Source of the DNA: Chiridota heheva
Lineage: Eukaryota; Echinodermata; Holothuroidea; Apodida; Chiridotidae
Direction: 5' to 3'
Length of the DNA stretch: 64,000 nt
Assembly (NCBI GenBank): GCA_020152595.1
Contig: JAIGNY010001448.1
Location: 62,001-126,000, forward strand
This document shows, piece after piece, positions 46,750 through 60,354 of the stretch; within the stretch, counting starts at the first letter, position 1; the number at the start of each line of letters is the position of its first letter. Under the pieces are notes generated by a model. It searched no databases. It saw only the letters and a list, made by a program, of their open reading frames with translations, and was not told where the DNA came from. A program made the translations under genes and the position numbers.

Positions 46750-48595
46750 GGGAGGGAATATACCCCCTCCTTGATATTTCTGGTGTGGGGGTCCATGGGA
46801 TATCCCCCTCCTTGATATTCCAGGTCTGGGGGTCTGTGAAATTTTCCCTCTTTCTTGATGTTTCAGGTCTGGGGTCCATGTGATATACCCTTTCTTAAAA
46901 TTCCTTGTCTGGGGGTCTGTAGAATATACCCCTCATTGATATTCCTGGTCTGGGGGTCCATGGGATTACCCCCTCCTTGATATTTCTGGTCTGGGGGCCA
47001 TGAGATATCCCCCTCCTTGGTGTTCCTGGTCTGGGGGTCAATGGGATATACATCCGCCTTGATATTTCTGATCTGGGGTCTGTGGGATATACCCCTGTTT
47101 GATATTCCTGGTCTGAGGGTCCATGGGATGTTTTCCCATTAATAATCCTGGTGTAGGGTTCATGGGATAACCCTCTCTTTGATATTCCTGGTTTAGGGGT
47201 CAATGGGATAACCCCTCCAGGTCTGATCTGGAGTCCATGGCATTTACTCCCTCCTTGATATTCCTGGTCTGGGGTTTATAGGATACACCCACGCTTCAAG
47301 ATTTCTGGTCTGAGATTCATGGAATATTCCCCCTCCTTGATATTTCTGGTCTGGGGTCCATGGGATAACTTCCTCCTTGATATTTCTGGTTTGGGGTCCA
47401 TGGGATAGCCCCTCTTTGATATTTCTGGTATGGGGGTCCATGGGATATACCCCCTCCTTGACTTGATATTTCTGGTATGGGGGTCATTAGATATACCCCC
47501 TTTCCCTAGATATACCTGGTCTGGGGGTCAATGGGGTAACCCCTCCAGGTCTGGTATGGGGTCCATGGGATATACCCCTCCTTGATATTTCTTGTCTGGG
47601 GGTTCATGGGATGTACTCATTGATATTCCTGGTCTGGGATCGATGAGAGAACCCCCTCCTTGATATTCCTGGTCTAGGGGTCCATGGGATACAACCCTCC
47701 TTGATATTCCTGGTCTGGGGTCCATGGGATATACACCCTCCTTGATATTCCTGGTCTGGGGTCCATGGGATATATCCCCTCTTTGATATTCCTGGTCTAG
47801 GGGTCCATGGGATGTCCCCTCCTTCATATTCCTCGTCTGAGGGTTCATGGGATAATCCCCTCAATGTTTCTGGTCTGGGGGGTCCATGATATATAACCTT
47901 CCTTTATATTCCTGTTCTGAGTCCATGGGATACACCAGAGCCTTGATATTCCTAGTGTGGGGTTCATGGGATATACCCCTCCCTGATAGGTTATTTTTTG
48001 GTCTGGTGGTCAATGGGGTAAACTCCCCTCCTTGATATTCCTTGTCTGGGGTCCATGGGATAGCTCCTGCTTGCTATTCCTTGTCAGGAAGGGGGGGGGG
48101 GATCCATGGGGTATATCTCCTCCTTGATATTCGTGGTCTGTAGGTCAATGGGATAACCCCCCCCCCCAGGTCTGGTCTGGAGTCCATGGGATATATTCCT
48201 TTTGATATTTCTGGTCTGGGATCCATGGGATACACTTTATCCTTAATATTCGTGGTCTGAGGTCCATGGAATATTCCTCTTTCTTGATATTCTTGAGCTA
48301 GGGTCCATGGGATAACTCCCCTTCTTAATATTTCTGGTTTGGGGTCCATAGTGTAGCCCCTCCTTGATATTCCTGGTATGGGGGGCTCATGGGATAACCC
48401 CCTCCTTGATATTCCTGGTACGGGGGGTGGGGTTCATGGGATATACCCCCTCCTTGATATTCCTGGTACGAAAGGGGGGGGCGGGTGGTTCATGGAATTA
48501 ACCTCCTCCTTGATATTCCTGGTATGGAAGGGGGGGGTTCATGGGATATACCCCCTCCTTGATATTTCTGGTATGGGGGGGTTCATGGTATATAG
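46750..48595. repeat. ~46-bp minisatellite, about 40 units
   Basis: The unit is approximately CCCCCTCCTTGATATTCCTG followed by GTCTGGGGGTCCATGGGATATA, 43-48 bp long. Units are degenerate throughout, with G-runs of varied length and a few truncated units. Because many units are 45 bp, minus-strand frames stay open over several units (PWTPRPGISRRG-like peptides). These are repeat artefacts rather than genes. A single orphan unit lies at 49201-49250. Confidence 0.95.
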
Positions 48596-49510
48596 CTACA
48601 AGCTACAATCTTGGACAAAACTTAATGAAAGTTTGATGCTTTTCATGAATCTCCTTTCTATTGTAAATTATTCCACATCTAGAAATCATAAATGCCGATT
48701 TTTTTTTCTCCATTGCTTCTTCAATCCCTATTCTTTCAGTTGTAATTAAAATATTATAATTTTATGGACATTGTTATACTTTCATTGATGCTGCCAGTAT
48801 CCTCCTTCCCTACCTCACTATCTTAATTACATCCTCCCTCCCCCTACCCCTCCATCCCATTCAATGTTGACCGGTGTTAAAAAAATTCTGGAAATGGCAT
48901 CAAATTAAAGATATTCATTATTGAAAGGGGGGAGAGGGTAGGGAGTTACAATACTCTGAAAAATATTAATGAAACATAACACTAACATATGTAGTTCTCA
49001 TAATGCTGAATTGTTCCAACAGTTTTGTCCAACATTGTAGGCTGCTATGAGCCATATGTCTCTAATGTCTCTATCTTCCCTCTAACCCCCAATGGAAACT
49101 TCGCCCTTGGACCCCGCTAGGGGTTACCTCCCATATCTCAAGAAATGGCTTGACTTGGTTTGTGTTTCTCGATCCGCTTTATCCTGCCAGTCCGCCCCTG
49201 ATGCCCCCTCCTTGATATTCCTGATCTGTGGGTCAATGGGATATACCCCGTGGGATGCTAGGGGTTAAGAGGGGGCAGCTTTGTCTCATGAGGAGGGGTG
49301 CAATGGCATATAGCTTGGACGAAAGCATGTTGCAGCTGTCAATTAAACATAGGCCTATCTGATTTCACAAATCACCCACACAAATATGCTCATGCTCATC
49401 TATTGGAGAGTGGTAGCTTGCATACAAGTTACTAGCAGAAAATCTGTTAGACCATGGTTAAGTATTTTGAATAATCGCTTTGCAAGCACAACTTGAAAGG
49501 TAGCATACAA
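48596..49510. other. Gene-free sequence with one orphan minisatellite unit
   Basis: The only repeat recognised is one copy of the 46-bp unit at 49201-49250. C/T-rich patches occur at 48800-48860. No gene is supported. Confidence 0.45.
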
Positions 49511-50128
49511 CTTAACTATCCATGCATTGTGTTAACTGCTCTTGGTTGCATTTTCTAGCTCGACTATTCTAAGAATAGTGAGAGATATTCTACTACCTCT
49601 GGCATTGGATTCAATGTTGGCTTCGGTGTCAGCGTTGGGTCTATGAAAAGTTTTTGGATGAGTTTCTTTGTTTAATTTAAGTTTTTGGAGGAAATTGTTT
49701 GGTATGATGACATTCCTGATATGAATAACAATTAAAATAGTTGTCTGGCATGAAAGAAAAGTCAAACAATAGAGCCCTCGACTCAAAAAATGTTGTTATC
49801 ATATAACTTAACCCTCTACACATTATGGTAACCACTCTTGGTTCCTTTTTTTAGTTTGATTGTTTAAATAATAGTGATAGCTATTCTACTAACCGTGGCA
49901 TCGCCATTGGTGCTGGTGCCAGTTGGCGCCGGCATTGGCGCTGGGGTTAATGTGGCATCCGGTTCAAGTTTGTGGAGGAGTTCCTTTTGTTTGGTTGCAT
50001 TTTTTAGAGGAGTTTGTCTGTTATGATAAAGACATTGCTAACTTGTTATGATAAAGACATTGCTGACATAAAAAGCAATTAAAATATTTGTCTCGCATGA
50101 TTGATAGGTCAAACACTGAAGCCCCTCG
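49511..50128 (+). repeat. Two-unit ~300-bp tandem duplication
   Basis: Copy 1 (49511-49800) and copy 2 (49801-50128) share ACTCTTGGTTSC, ATTCTACTAMC, GTTTTTGGAGGA-like blocks, TATGATRAMGACATTSCT, AACAATTAAAATA, TTGTCTSGCATGA and GTCAAACA. Copy 2 has an internal 24-bp duplication (TTGTTATGATAAAGACATTG at about 50017 and 50034) and a GGCGCTGG-rich patch. Copy identity is moderate. Confidence 0.75.
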
Positions 50129-50635
50129 CTTAAAAATAAATCAAAAGTAAATGTCTTGAGCATGAAAAGAAATATAGTTCCTTTAATGCATTAGTCAAAA
50201 ATAAATGAATAAAGGTAACAACAGTCTACATGCCTGCTGAAACAAAAAGGTTTTTAGTTCCTTTAAACAAAATCTAAAGATATGGAATCTATTGCACTCA
50301 TCTCTGCCAGAAGTGAATTCTATTAATAAGGCTTTTTTTGCCAAAAGTTTGTGCTTAATTCTTAGGACATGTAACTTAACTTTAAGTTGGGACAAGAGAG
50401 TACTTTAGCTGCATATATAAACTTTCATCATGGCAGTCATAAGTGCAAATTGACCTGCGCAAAAAAATATTTTAAAATGAAGTTATATAAAGAGGGTCTC
50501 TCATTTCAGTAAAATTGTGATGTTCACATCTTCTACATCGAGTCCTGTTGTGGATCGTTTATAATCAACTACACACTGTACACATTGTGTGTATGTGCAG
50601 TGTACTAGTTACCTCCGCAGAGGTTATTAAGGCTG

Positions 50636-51074
<439 letters not shown>

Positions 51075-51226
51075 TATTGATTGGTTGTCGGTATTTGTGT
51101 ATGACCTATCAGAAACGTTGACTTTTATTGTACATTACGATGATGTTAATACGATATGTGGCCTTAAACTTTGATATCATATGTCCAATAAAGCTAGCCT
51201 TGTCTTAACCAATCAAAGGCCAAATA

Positions 51227-51402
51227 TTGTGTTGATGCGGAGATGAGAATACGCTACAATCCAACATTTCTGATTGGTCGAAATGATTAAATAAGCTTCA
51301 ACAAATCAATCAATTACTGCTGCGGAAGTGACGTTACTAGTATGTACCAGATTTAGTGGTGACAGGTTAAGCAATTATCTAGAGATGTGATTCCCTAGGG
51401 CA
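51227..51402 (+). mobile_element. Family J/L element copy
   Basis: AGGCCAAATATTGTGTTGAT, TTTCTGATTGGTCGAAAT, GAAGTGACGTTACTAGTA and AGGTTAAGCAATT align with 56450-56641. The GGCCA...TATYGTG end is the same as in J and MITE A. It faces copy 2 of J in the opposite direction, about 60 bp away. Confidence 0.6.
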
Positions 51403-52801
<1,399 letters not shown>

Positions 52802-55238
52802 GATTTCTCTTCCAATTTTACACCGTTTCTGCTATTGTCAAGCAATTTTGGGGCCCTTCTGTTTAAATGTACAATCCTTTTCTAAATTGTTATTGGCCCT
52901 TATGACCCACTCCCTAGGACCCTAGGACCCTAGGATAGTCCCCCTTACTCGCCCTTTCTCAGCAATACTGGACAAAGACAAATCAAACTGAATTGTAGCA
53001 AAAATTAAAATGCTGCATATTTACAGAGAAAAGGATGATTCAAAATATTGTCAATACAGAAATATTTGAGAGAAAGTTTAGATAACATTCAATACCTGTA
53101 TGAGTTTTCAATGTTGTTTGAGGAATAATCTTTTTACTTTTTTGTAACATTTTCTATAATTATTTGTATTCAGCCCACCCCCTGTTTGCTTTGATGTTAG
53201 CCTTACCAGATAATTATTTTTTATATACAATTATTTAATTATTTTTTATAAATTAAAAGGTTACCAGTAAATATTTTGTTTCCATAAATGTGCAGTCTAG
53301 ATCATACACAACTCAATGGTACAGTTCTTTAATTTGTAAGTAATTGGAGAAAAATTGATGTTTAAGTAAAGTAATTGTTATATATTGACATTACTTTTTG
53401 TAACATTTTCTGTCACTTGTCATTATTTGTATTCAGCCCACCCCTTTTTGCTTTGATGTTAGCCTTATTTACCATCAGCAAACATTACTTGAACAATGAA
53501 CTCGTAAAGAAGATACTTATTGTGTGCAACAGGGGAAATTAACCTAGTTACAATGGATTGGCCTAATTTTTCCCTCTTTAGGTTCATAATTAGAATGAGT
53601 TGATTACACGCAGGCAGTTTCAACTGAAACGAGCTTCAAAATTGGGTGTTTTCAAGCTATTTTAGCTTCTTCAGCTTAATTAAAATTTAACCTGATGTTA
53701 CAAGGGGTGGGAATTGCTAGAAAATTTTCATTTCATTCTATTAAGTTGTGAACGGTAGTCTGGAGTGGATGAATGTATTTATATTTCAGAAGTGAATATT
53801 AAAATTTGCATTCATAATAAGACTATCATTCCTGTTTTGAAATTTCTTATTTCTGTTGTCAACTATTTTGATGAATTTCTTTAATCTTAATCCTTTACGA
53901 GGAAGTTGTCATCAATTTTCCACTTCCTTAATTGTAAAAGCTAAACTTTTAAAACTTTTATAGATAGTTTTCTTAGCGTTGACATTTGTATCTTGCTTGT
54001 AATCACATCGTTATATTTTCCCTTTGTCATTCTAATGTGGATGAAAGTCTGGGTCATGTATCACTGGAATTACTGTTCGTCAGCGCTTCAGTATTTGTGG
54101 TTAGAGACGGTAGTAATGTTTCATAAGGGTCAACAATGGGAGGAAAAAATATGGAGTAAAAAACAAAGTAGAGTGAGAGGTATTAAAGCATGTCATATGA
54201 TCCCTCAAACAGTCGGGAAACATTTAACTGAGGTGGTAGAATAATAAATGGTTCATATCCTCATTGAGTGTTTCTACTCAGGGGTTAGCAGTAACTAATC
54301 CCTCTGTTTCTGGTAACTGATAGGGTTGTCTTAAATGGCTTCCACTGGCTTGGTCCAAATTGAGCTTTAATTTGGTTTCCTATCCACCGTCCTACTTCTG
54401 TCATAAGTAACCTAAATATCACAATGGCCTGATCAGTTCAGCCAAATTGGGCTCCGATCTGCTGTTTTAGTGGTTGTTCTGCCTGCTTTTGTCAACATCG
54501 GCTTACGTCGACCTCTTTTCCTCCAACTAGAGACCCAGATTACCAAGCCTTGTTCTATTTTCTGCTCTTCTTGTTCTAGATTCATTTATTTCTTTGGCCA
54601 AATTTCACACAAGAGTGGTCAAACATTGTTTCTTTAAGTTTGTTACCCTAGATTTAAAATTGTAGTGTCTGTGTTTCGTGACCTGCTGATGCACTTCATC
54701 TCTCGTCTGCTCTTCCTGAGGAAACACCCATATGAGGGAGGTTACAGTAGGAGCAGAACCCTAAAATAGCAAATCAACTCAATTTCTTTGCCTTTAAACC
54801 TCATTTTAATAATCCTAAAATTGGAGTAACTAACAAATGATGTAGGGCAAGCCTGTTGAAAAAGACCTGAGCACATCACTAACAGATTGCAGTGTTTGCC
54901 AAGTCCTAATTTCTAGTTTAATCGAGATGTTGTCAATCGTCTTGAAATCGTAAACTCAAATGTCAATAAAACTTTTTCTCTGCATTTTAATTTTTTCTCT
55001 GCATTTTTAGATTTGATTATATTTCAAAGTTTGAGTTATCAATCTGCAATGCCTACAATATTATAAATCCAGGATCATCTGTTGAGCTGGCAGAGGCGGG
55101 ATTGATTTATAATAAATAAATATAGATATGTATATGTTGCCCAGTGTTTATCCATGTGGTAGATTATATGAAATAACTTAAAAGAAATACATTTGTTTGT
55201 TCTATATGTCGTCTTAAATCAATTTGTTGTGTATCTTT
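52802..55238. other. Gene-free sequence with a local 75-bp duplication
   Basis: CCCTAGGACC is tripled at 52912-52936. Segment 53139-53209 (TTTGTAACATTTTCT, ATTATTTGTATTCAGCCCAC, TTTGCTTTGATGTTAGCCTT) recurs at 53390-53466. The frame 53993-54244 has no recognisable domain. Confidence 0.45.
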
Positions 55239-55271
55239 TGAATAATCTATTTGATGAATAATCTATTTGAT

Positions 55272-55661
55272 GTGAGTGTGCTATGTGCTAATAGTGGGTT
55301 TTTAATTGGGGCAGGTGAGTGTGCTATGTGCTGATAGTGGGTTTTGAATTGAGGCAGGTGAGTGTGCTATGTGCTAATAGTGATTTTGAATTGAGACAGG
55401 TGAGTGTGCTATGTGCTAATAGTGGATTTTGTGCATTTTGAATTGAGGCAGGTGAGTGTGCTATGTGCTAATAGTGCATTTTGAATTGAGGCAGGTGAGT
55501 GTGCTATGTGCTAATAGTGCATTTTGAATTGAGGCAGGTGAGTGTGCTATGTGCTTATAGTGGATTTTGAATTGAGACAGGTGAGTGTGCTATGTGCTAA
55601 TAGTGGATTTTGAATTGAGGCAGGTGAGTGTGCTATGTGCTAATAGTGGATTTTGAATTGA
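55272..55661 (+). repeat. 43-bp minisatellite, nine units with splice-donor consensus
   Basis: Units begin GTGAGTGTGCTATGTGCTAA at 55272, 55315, 55358, 55400, 55452, 55495, 55538, 55581 and 55624. The spacing is 43 bp, apart from one 42-bp unit and one 52-bp unit with a small insertion. From the second unit on, each is preceded by CAG, giving CAG/GTGAGT, the exact vertebrate-type 5' splice-site consensus, eight times. Just upstream, GAATAATCTATTTGAT is doubled (about 55239-55272). Confidence 0.97.
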
Positions 55662-57096
55662 GGGAATTAAATTAAAGGATGCTCCTCAATTTGCCAAATA
55701 TTTTGATTCAGAGTACGTGCTTTTTGCTGCTTCCTTTCGCCATTTAATGAAGCATAATGGAGCAAAAGTTTTTAACACTGTTTATCAGAATACTGTTTTA
55801 TATTCCTAGTATATTTCTTGGGCAATTTTTTTTCTTTGTACAGTACATACATGAAAACTTTGATTACAATGCCAAAATGGGAAAGTTTAGGGCCCTGAAA
55901 AAAATAAAATTTTGGGCCCCCAATTTATTATATTATTTGTTGTTTTTTGTTTTATTAGGTGTTCAGCTTGTTTGGGCCCCTCAGATGCACAGGCTCAGGC
56001 TACTATCTATACTGTCAGTCTTGCCCCTATTTGGCACCATTGTGCTTTGTCTCATCAATCGATCTTTACTGTTATGTTTGTATTGGCGGCACACATTGAT
56101 ATGTATTTTCACATGCACCTTTGGCCATATAAATTTTACACCCACATATATACCCCATATACAGTACAATTAACAGAAGAGCATTCATGTTTTTCATTCT
56201 TTTTATACATGAGAAATTTTGTTACTGTGGGGACGTGTCTGTTAATACCTTTGAATTAAGGAAACTTGGTAATTTGTTTTAGTCCTTTGGGATGAAAACT
56301 GATATATATGAAGTTTTCTTTCAGTAAGTTCCATTGGGCTGGAAACGGCATAATAATTAGTTTAAGTGTCTATTTTATTTAGGCCATCATTTTCAGAGGG
56401 TAAGTTGTAATGGCAAAATAAGGTTTAGAAATTGATATATGTCACTTAAGGCCAAATATCGTTTTAACATGTATATCGTTTTAACATGTAGAGAAAATGA
56501 CAATACAGGCCAACCTTTCTGATTGGTCCAAATATTTACACCATTTAAGCCAATAGATTACTACAGTGACATTCCTAGTACGATCAGACATACTTTTGAC
56601 GGGTCAAGCAATTTTTTTGAGACATGGTTCTCTGAGTGCCTGACTTCTCGTACAAAGATATGAAATCAGTGAAAGACAATTCTAAAATTGGAGAAGTTAT
56701 TGAGGATGGTGACCATAACTGTGTCAAACGCTTGAGGGGAACCAGGAGGCAAAGTCCATGATTGTGGGCCTTTTGTAACGAAAAATCCCCAATTTTTATT
56801 ATATTTGTTCTTTGTTTTCAGTATGTTTATTGACTCGGTGAAAACATAGGGGTTTAAAGCACCCTCAGCCACCATCCGGCTCCGCCATTTCTGAAAGTGT
56901 CTTTGATTACTTGCTCGTTAATACTTTTGATTAAAGATCTATTGATTAGTAGAGGAAGCATGAGCTAAATTACTTTCAAATTTATGATAAAATTTTGATG
57001 CAAAATTGTGATGGGCATCTGACTTCTTCCAATTCTAATAAAGTAAATCCATTGTTTTATAATCATCTGTCACTATTATATGAAGGAGAGTAAGTT
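55662..57096. other. Gene-free sequence with a J/L element copy and a B remnant
   Basis: Two overlapping plus-strand frames (55757-56173 and 55912-56259) are hydrophobic but have no recognisable domain, and the sequence between them has GGGCCC-rich repeat-like phrases. The family B end motif GCATGAGCTAAATTACTT lies at 56968. Confidence 0.4.
56450..56641 (+). mobile_element. Family J/L element copy
   Basis: It begins TTAAGGCCAAATATCGTTTT (TTAA then GGCCA), has a doubled TATCGTTTTAACATG, then CTTTCTGATTGGTCCAAAT, CAGTGACATTCCTAGTACGA, GGGTCAAGCAATTTTTTTGA and ATGGTTCTC. It aligns with 51227-51402. The right end is not clear. Confidence 0.6.
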
Positions 57097-57097
57097 T

Positions 57098-57655
57098 AGA
57101 GGTGGGTGGTGCACAGGGGTGGGTGGTGCACAGGGCTGGGCGGTGCAGAGGGTGGGCAGTGCACAGGGGTGGACAGTGCACAGGGGTAGGTGGTGCACAC
57201 AGAGGTGGGCGGTGCACAGGGGTAGGCGGTGCACACAGGTGGGCGGTGCATAGGGGTGGGTGGTGCACTGGGGTGGGCAGTGCACAGGGGTAGGCGGTGC
57301 ACACAGGTAGGCGGTGCACAGGAGTGGGTGGTGCACAAGGGTGGGCGGTGCACAGGGGTAGGCGGTGCACACAGGTGGGCGGTGCATAGGGGTGGGTGGT
57401 GCACAGGGGTGGGTGGTGCACAGGGGTAGGCGGTGCACACAGGTGGGCGGTGCACAGGGGTGGGCAGTGCACAGGGGTGGGTGGTGCACAGGGGTGGGTG
57501 GTGCACAGGGGTGGGCGGTGCACAGGGGTGGGCGGTGGACAAGGGTGGGCGGTGCATAGGGGTGGGCGGTCAACAGGGGTGGGCAGTGCACAGGGGCGGG
57601 CGGTGCACAGGGGTTGTGTTGCACAGAGGTGGGTGGTGCATTGGGGTGGAGTGGG
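57098..57655. repeat. 17-bp minisatellite (GGTGCACAGGGGTGGGC), ~33 units
   Basis: The unit is 17 bp with little length variation. Since 17 is not a multiple of three, every frame cycles through the same 17-residue peptide. All frames lacking a stop in the unit are therefore open: three on the minus strand (153-182 codons, Cys-Ala-Pro-Pro-Thr-Pro-Val-His-rich) and several on the plus strand. These are not genes. Several longer blocks (for example HTGGRCIGVGGA-like peptides at 57229 and 57365) repeat at a 136-bp higher-order spacing. Confidence 0.97.
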
Positions 57656-58350
57656 TGTATGGTAGGTTGAATTAACTACTTCGGTGAGGCTTAATTCTGT
57701 TATGCAGTACAGGCCTGTAATGAGGTTATAGTGCTAATTGCTGTTAGAATATATTCTTGAATATAACTAAATGTTCTATTTAAAACACTGTCATTCATGC
57801 TTTTCACTCCCACCAGTTACTTGTTAGCTTTTTTGCTAATTTACTGTTATTTGTATTCTGTTTTTTTTTAATGATGCATAAAACTAAATCATGCCATGAC
57901 CTCATTAAGAGACAGCCCACAGTTCTTCACACTAGGAGTTGTGCATAATAAACCCAGTTTTGATGGCTCATTGTGGTAGAGAAACCTAATTCTGCACATG
58001 TCAGTTAACTCATTAGACAGTTTGCGCTTCCTAGTCTCATTATTTGGTGGTTTTAGTCTCCTTTCCCTAGTTTTTGCATTCCTGTTCTAGATTCTCCCCC
58101 TTGTTTATACTTGGCCGATGATGTTTGATGTTTGCGGGTTGTGCTTTTATTTTCTTGTTGTATCTCATGGGAGTTACTTTGACTAGAAGGGAAAAAGCAA
58201 ATTGTAATTTGATAAACAAGTCTTTCATGGCCTTTGTTTCCAATCTTAACATTAAATAGTGATAATTTGTGATGCTGACAACAGTTATATGCAAATGAAT
58301 TGCCTTTGATATTCAAAATGCAAAAATTAAGTTTGTGATGATTTTGTTCA
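57656..58350. other. Gene-free sequence
   Basis: Overlapping minus-strand frames at 58053-58316 have no recognisable domain. Nothing else was seen. Confidence 0.4.
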
Positions 58351-58620
58351 TGGGCATAAATCCAGGGAGGATAGGGGATATATCCTCCACATTTTGACCA
58401 GGGGGATGATCCATATTACCCCCTCCCCCCCCCACCACCACCACCACCACCACTTTTTGGGCCAAAGGTACTTTAAAATTATGTAATAAATTACATGTTG
58501 AAAGGTATTTAGAAGCATAGGAAGCAGGCTTGAAACAGGAACCCCACAACTTTCCCACCCCAGCACTCCTACCCCAGCACTCCACCCCACTCTCAACACT
58601 CCCACTCCCACCCCCAGGTT
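58351..58620. repeat. Decayed G/C-run repeat and small CCA/CCCAGCACTC repeats
   Basis: CATAAATCCAGGGAGGATAG, a doubled GGGGAT phrase and a C-run resemble the family H repeat ends. (CCA)n follows at 58433-58453 and CCCCAGCACTCC is repeated at 58558-58583. The minus-strand Gly/Val/Trp-rich frames are by-products. Confidence 0.5.
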
Positions 58621-58994
58621 GCAACTTGACTTAACAAGTAAGATGGACATAGCGATAACAATATGCCTTTTTATGCAACCAGTGTAAATTTCTAAAGCGG
58701 GTTTTTTTTTTCTGTTACCTGGTTACTGAGCCATATTTTTCAACGTTTTCACGTGTAGGCCTGAGAAGGGAATATATTTATTTTCTAACATTTTGGAAAG
58801 TGGGGTTGCTTACTTACATCATAAAACATGGTAAAATCATCATTGCATTAAGACCTCCAACTGTTCTTTATCAATTAAAAGCTGTCTGTTTCATTCTGTT
58901 AATTTTGCAGTAAAATGTTGTTTTCAAATAGCCTACGTTAAACAGCAGACGTTTTGGATAATATTGTGACTCCAGATAGATTTTTTTTTATGCA

Positions 58995-59265
58995 GGTCCG
59001 TAGCCATGACTTTGGGAGGGGGTTTGTTTTATCGTATAAAAGAGCACGTCAATCCTGCACTTCGGAAAATGAAAATGGGAACGTGACGTTCTACGTCAGG
59101 TTTTTTTCCCCGAGAGTAGGCTATATAGATTCATCAAATGATCAGAACCATTCCAGTAGCCTACTTCAAGAAGCTTTGAAATTCCAAGTGCTTATTATGT
59201 TTTTAGATTTCAAAAGAGCATGCACTTTCTCAGAAAAAGGGTGTTTGTCAGAGAAAGGTTTGAAA
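58995..59265 (+). mobile_element. Family H-like element
   Basis: GGTCCGTAGCCATGACTTTG, a G-run and ATAAAAGAGCACG at the left are followed at 59170 by TTTGAAATTCCAAGTGCTTA and TTTCAAAAGAGCATGC, which match the interior of the element at 45147. The right end is not recognised. Confidence 0.45.
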
Positions 59266-59269
59266 ATGT

Positions 59270-59375
59270 AAAATAATATATTAGTAATAGTAATATTAAT
59301 ATATATTAACAATATAATATAATAGTAATAAATATATTAGTAATATAATATAATGGTAATATATATTATTACTTT
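59270..59375. repeat. AT-rich (TAATA)-type simple sequence
   Basis: A run of TAGTAATA, TAATATA and related units with no G+C-rich base pairs of note. It is low-complexity DNA. Confidence 0.8.
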
Positions 59376-59692
59376 GTGCGATATTGTATTTAATACATGA
59401 ACTAAGACACTGAGAAATAGAAGGGGAGGGGGATATAGAATAGGTTCATTTTAAAAGTTTTACAAAATTTACACATGTTCATAGTAAATTAATGGGAGCT
59501 TATGGAACATGTTCCTTTTAGACTAAACTTATTTTTCAAAGAGTGACCATAGACTTATATCCATGCACAGAAATGTGAACAATGAAACATTCTTATTGTG
59601 CATTTTCATGATTTTTTGTTTTGTGTATTGTGTATTATAGTTCTCTTTGACATGGATTTTGACTTGTAAAATATACTTTCTCCGTATGCGTT

Positions 59693-59863
59693 GTGACATA
59701 CATCTCGATCACAGCTTTCTGACTTTTTGTTTTTGAATTTCTCTCATTCTCCCCATTTCCTTTCCTTCCTACCTCTAGAATGATTTCACCTCTCAGGCAC
59801 AATTTGACCCTCCTTGTCGTGGTGCCGTTTAGCCCCCATAAAATAGATAAACAAACAAACATT
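59693..59863 (+). mobile_element. 3' end of the RNase H LINE family (second copy)
   Basis: CGATCACAGCTTTCTGAC, TTGAATTTCTCTCATTCTCC, CTACCTCTAGAATGATTTCA, CTCAGGCACAATTTGACCC and GTGGTGCCGTTTAGCC match 20598-20730 closely. The end AAACAAACAAACAT is the same tail as at 20741-20750. Only the 3' UTR is present, a strong 5' truncation typical of target-primed reverse transcription. Confidence 0.9.
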
Positions 59864-60354
59864 TTTGCCCTTCTAATGTCAATTTTGCGAAAGCTTCTGG
59901 GGGCTTTGCGCCCTGAACCTCTCACGGGACTTTGCCTCTGGATCCCACCAGGGGCCCTTAAGCAGGCCCCTGGACCCCACGCAGAAAAGCGAGTGGTGCA
60001 TCTTCCCCGGCACTTTAAAAATGATTTATGCCAAATCATTCCTAACAATAATTACCAGCACACTAATGTATTGTAACATAATGAGCAAGTATCTCTGTAT
60101 AAAACAGTCAAATGTTTTGAATGGATATCATTATTTTTGTAAGCAAGTCGTCTTAATTTTCAAAGGGAATATTATTGAGTTAAGATTTGATGGAAAGTTC
60201 CTAAGCAATAGGTACAGTACGTATGTCCTCCTGTTTGTATTCTTAGCTGATTAAACACTCGCAAAGACAGTCAACCAATCAACTGCCAGGGGAATTTTCT
60301 TTTTGGTATCCAAGAAATCTATTGCAGTTGCTGGAGGAAAAAGCATAAACAACA
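59864..60354. other. Gene-free sequence
   Basis: A GC-richer patch at 59885-60010 has phrases such as GGGGGCTTTGCGCCC, GACCCC and CCAGGGGCCC, repeat-like in character and perhaps the remains of another mobile element. Frames on both strands there have no recognisable domain. Confidence 0.35.

Noticed and set aside
46895-48349. Series of minus-strand frames with PWTPRPGISRRG-like repeats, resembling a repeat protein
   Set aside because: The frames break and change register at units that are not 45 bp long. No start, splice structure or conserved end was seen. This is a minisatellite.
55757-56259. Two overlapping hydrophobic frames of 138 and 115 codons, membrane-protein-like
   Set aside because: They share the same DNA in different frames, have no recognisable motif, and hydrophobic residues are expected from T-rich sequence.
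57035-57624. Minus-strand frames of 153-182 codons rich in Cys, His and Pro
   Set aside because: They come entirely from a 17-bp minisatellite without stop codons; all three frames are open and there is no non-repeat coding flank.
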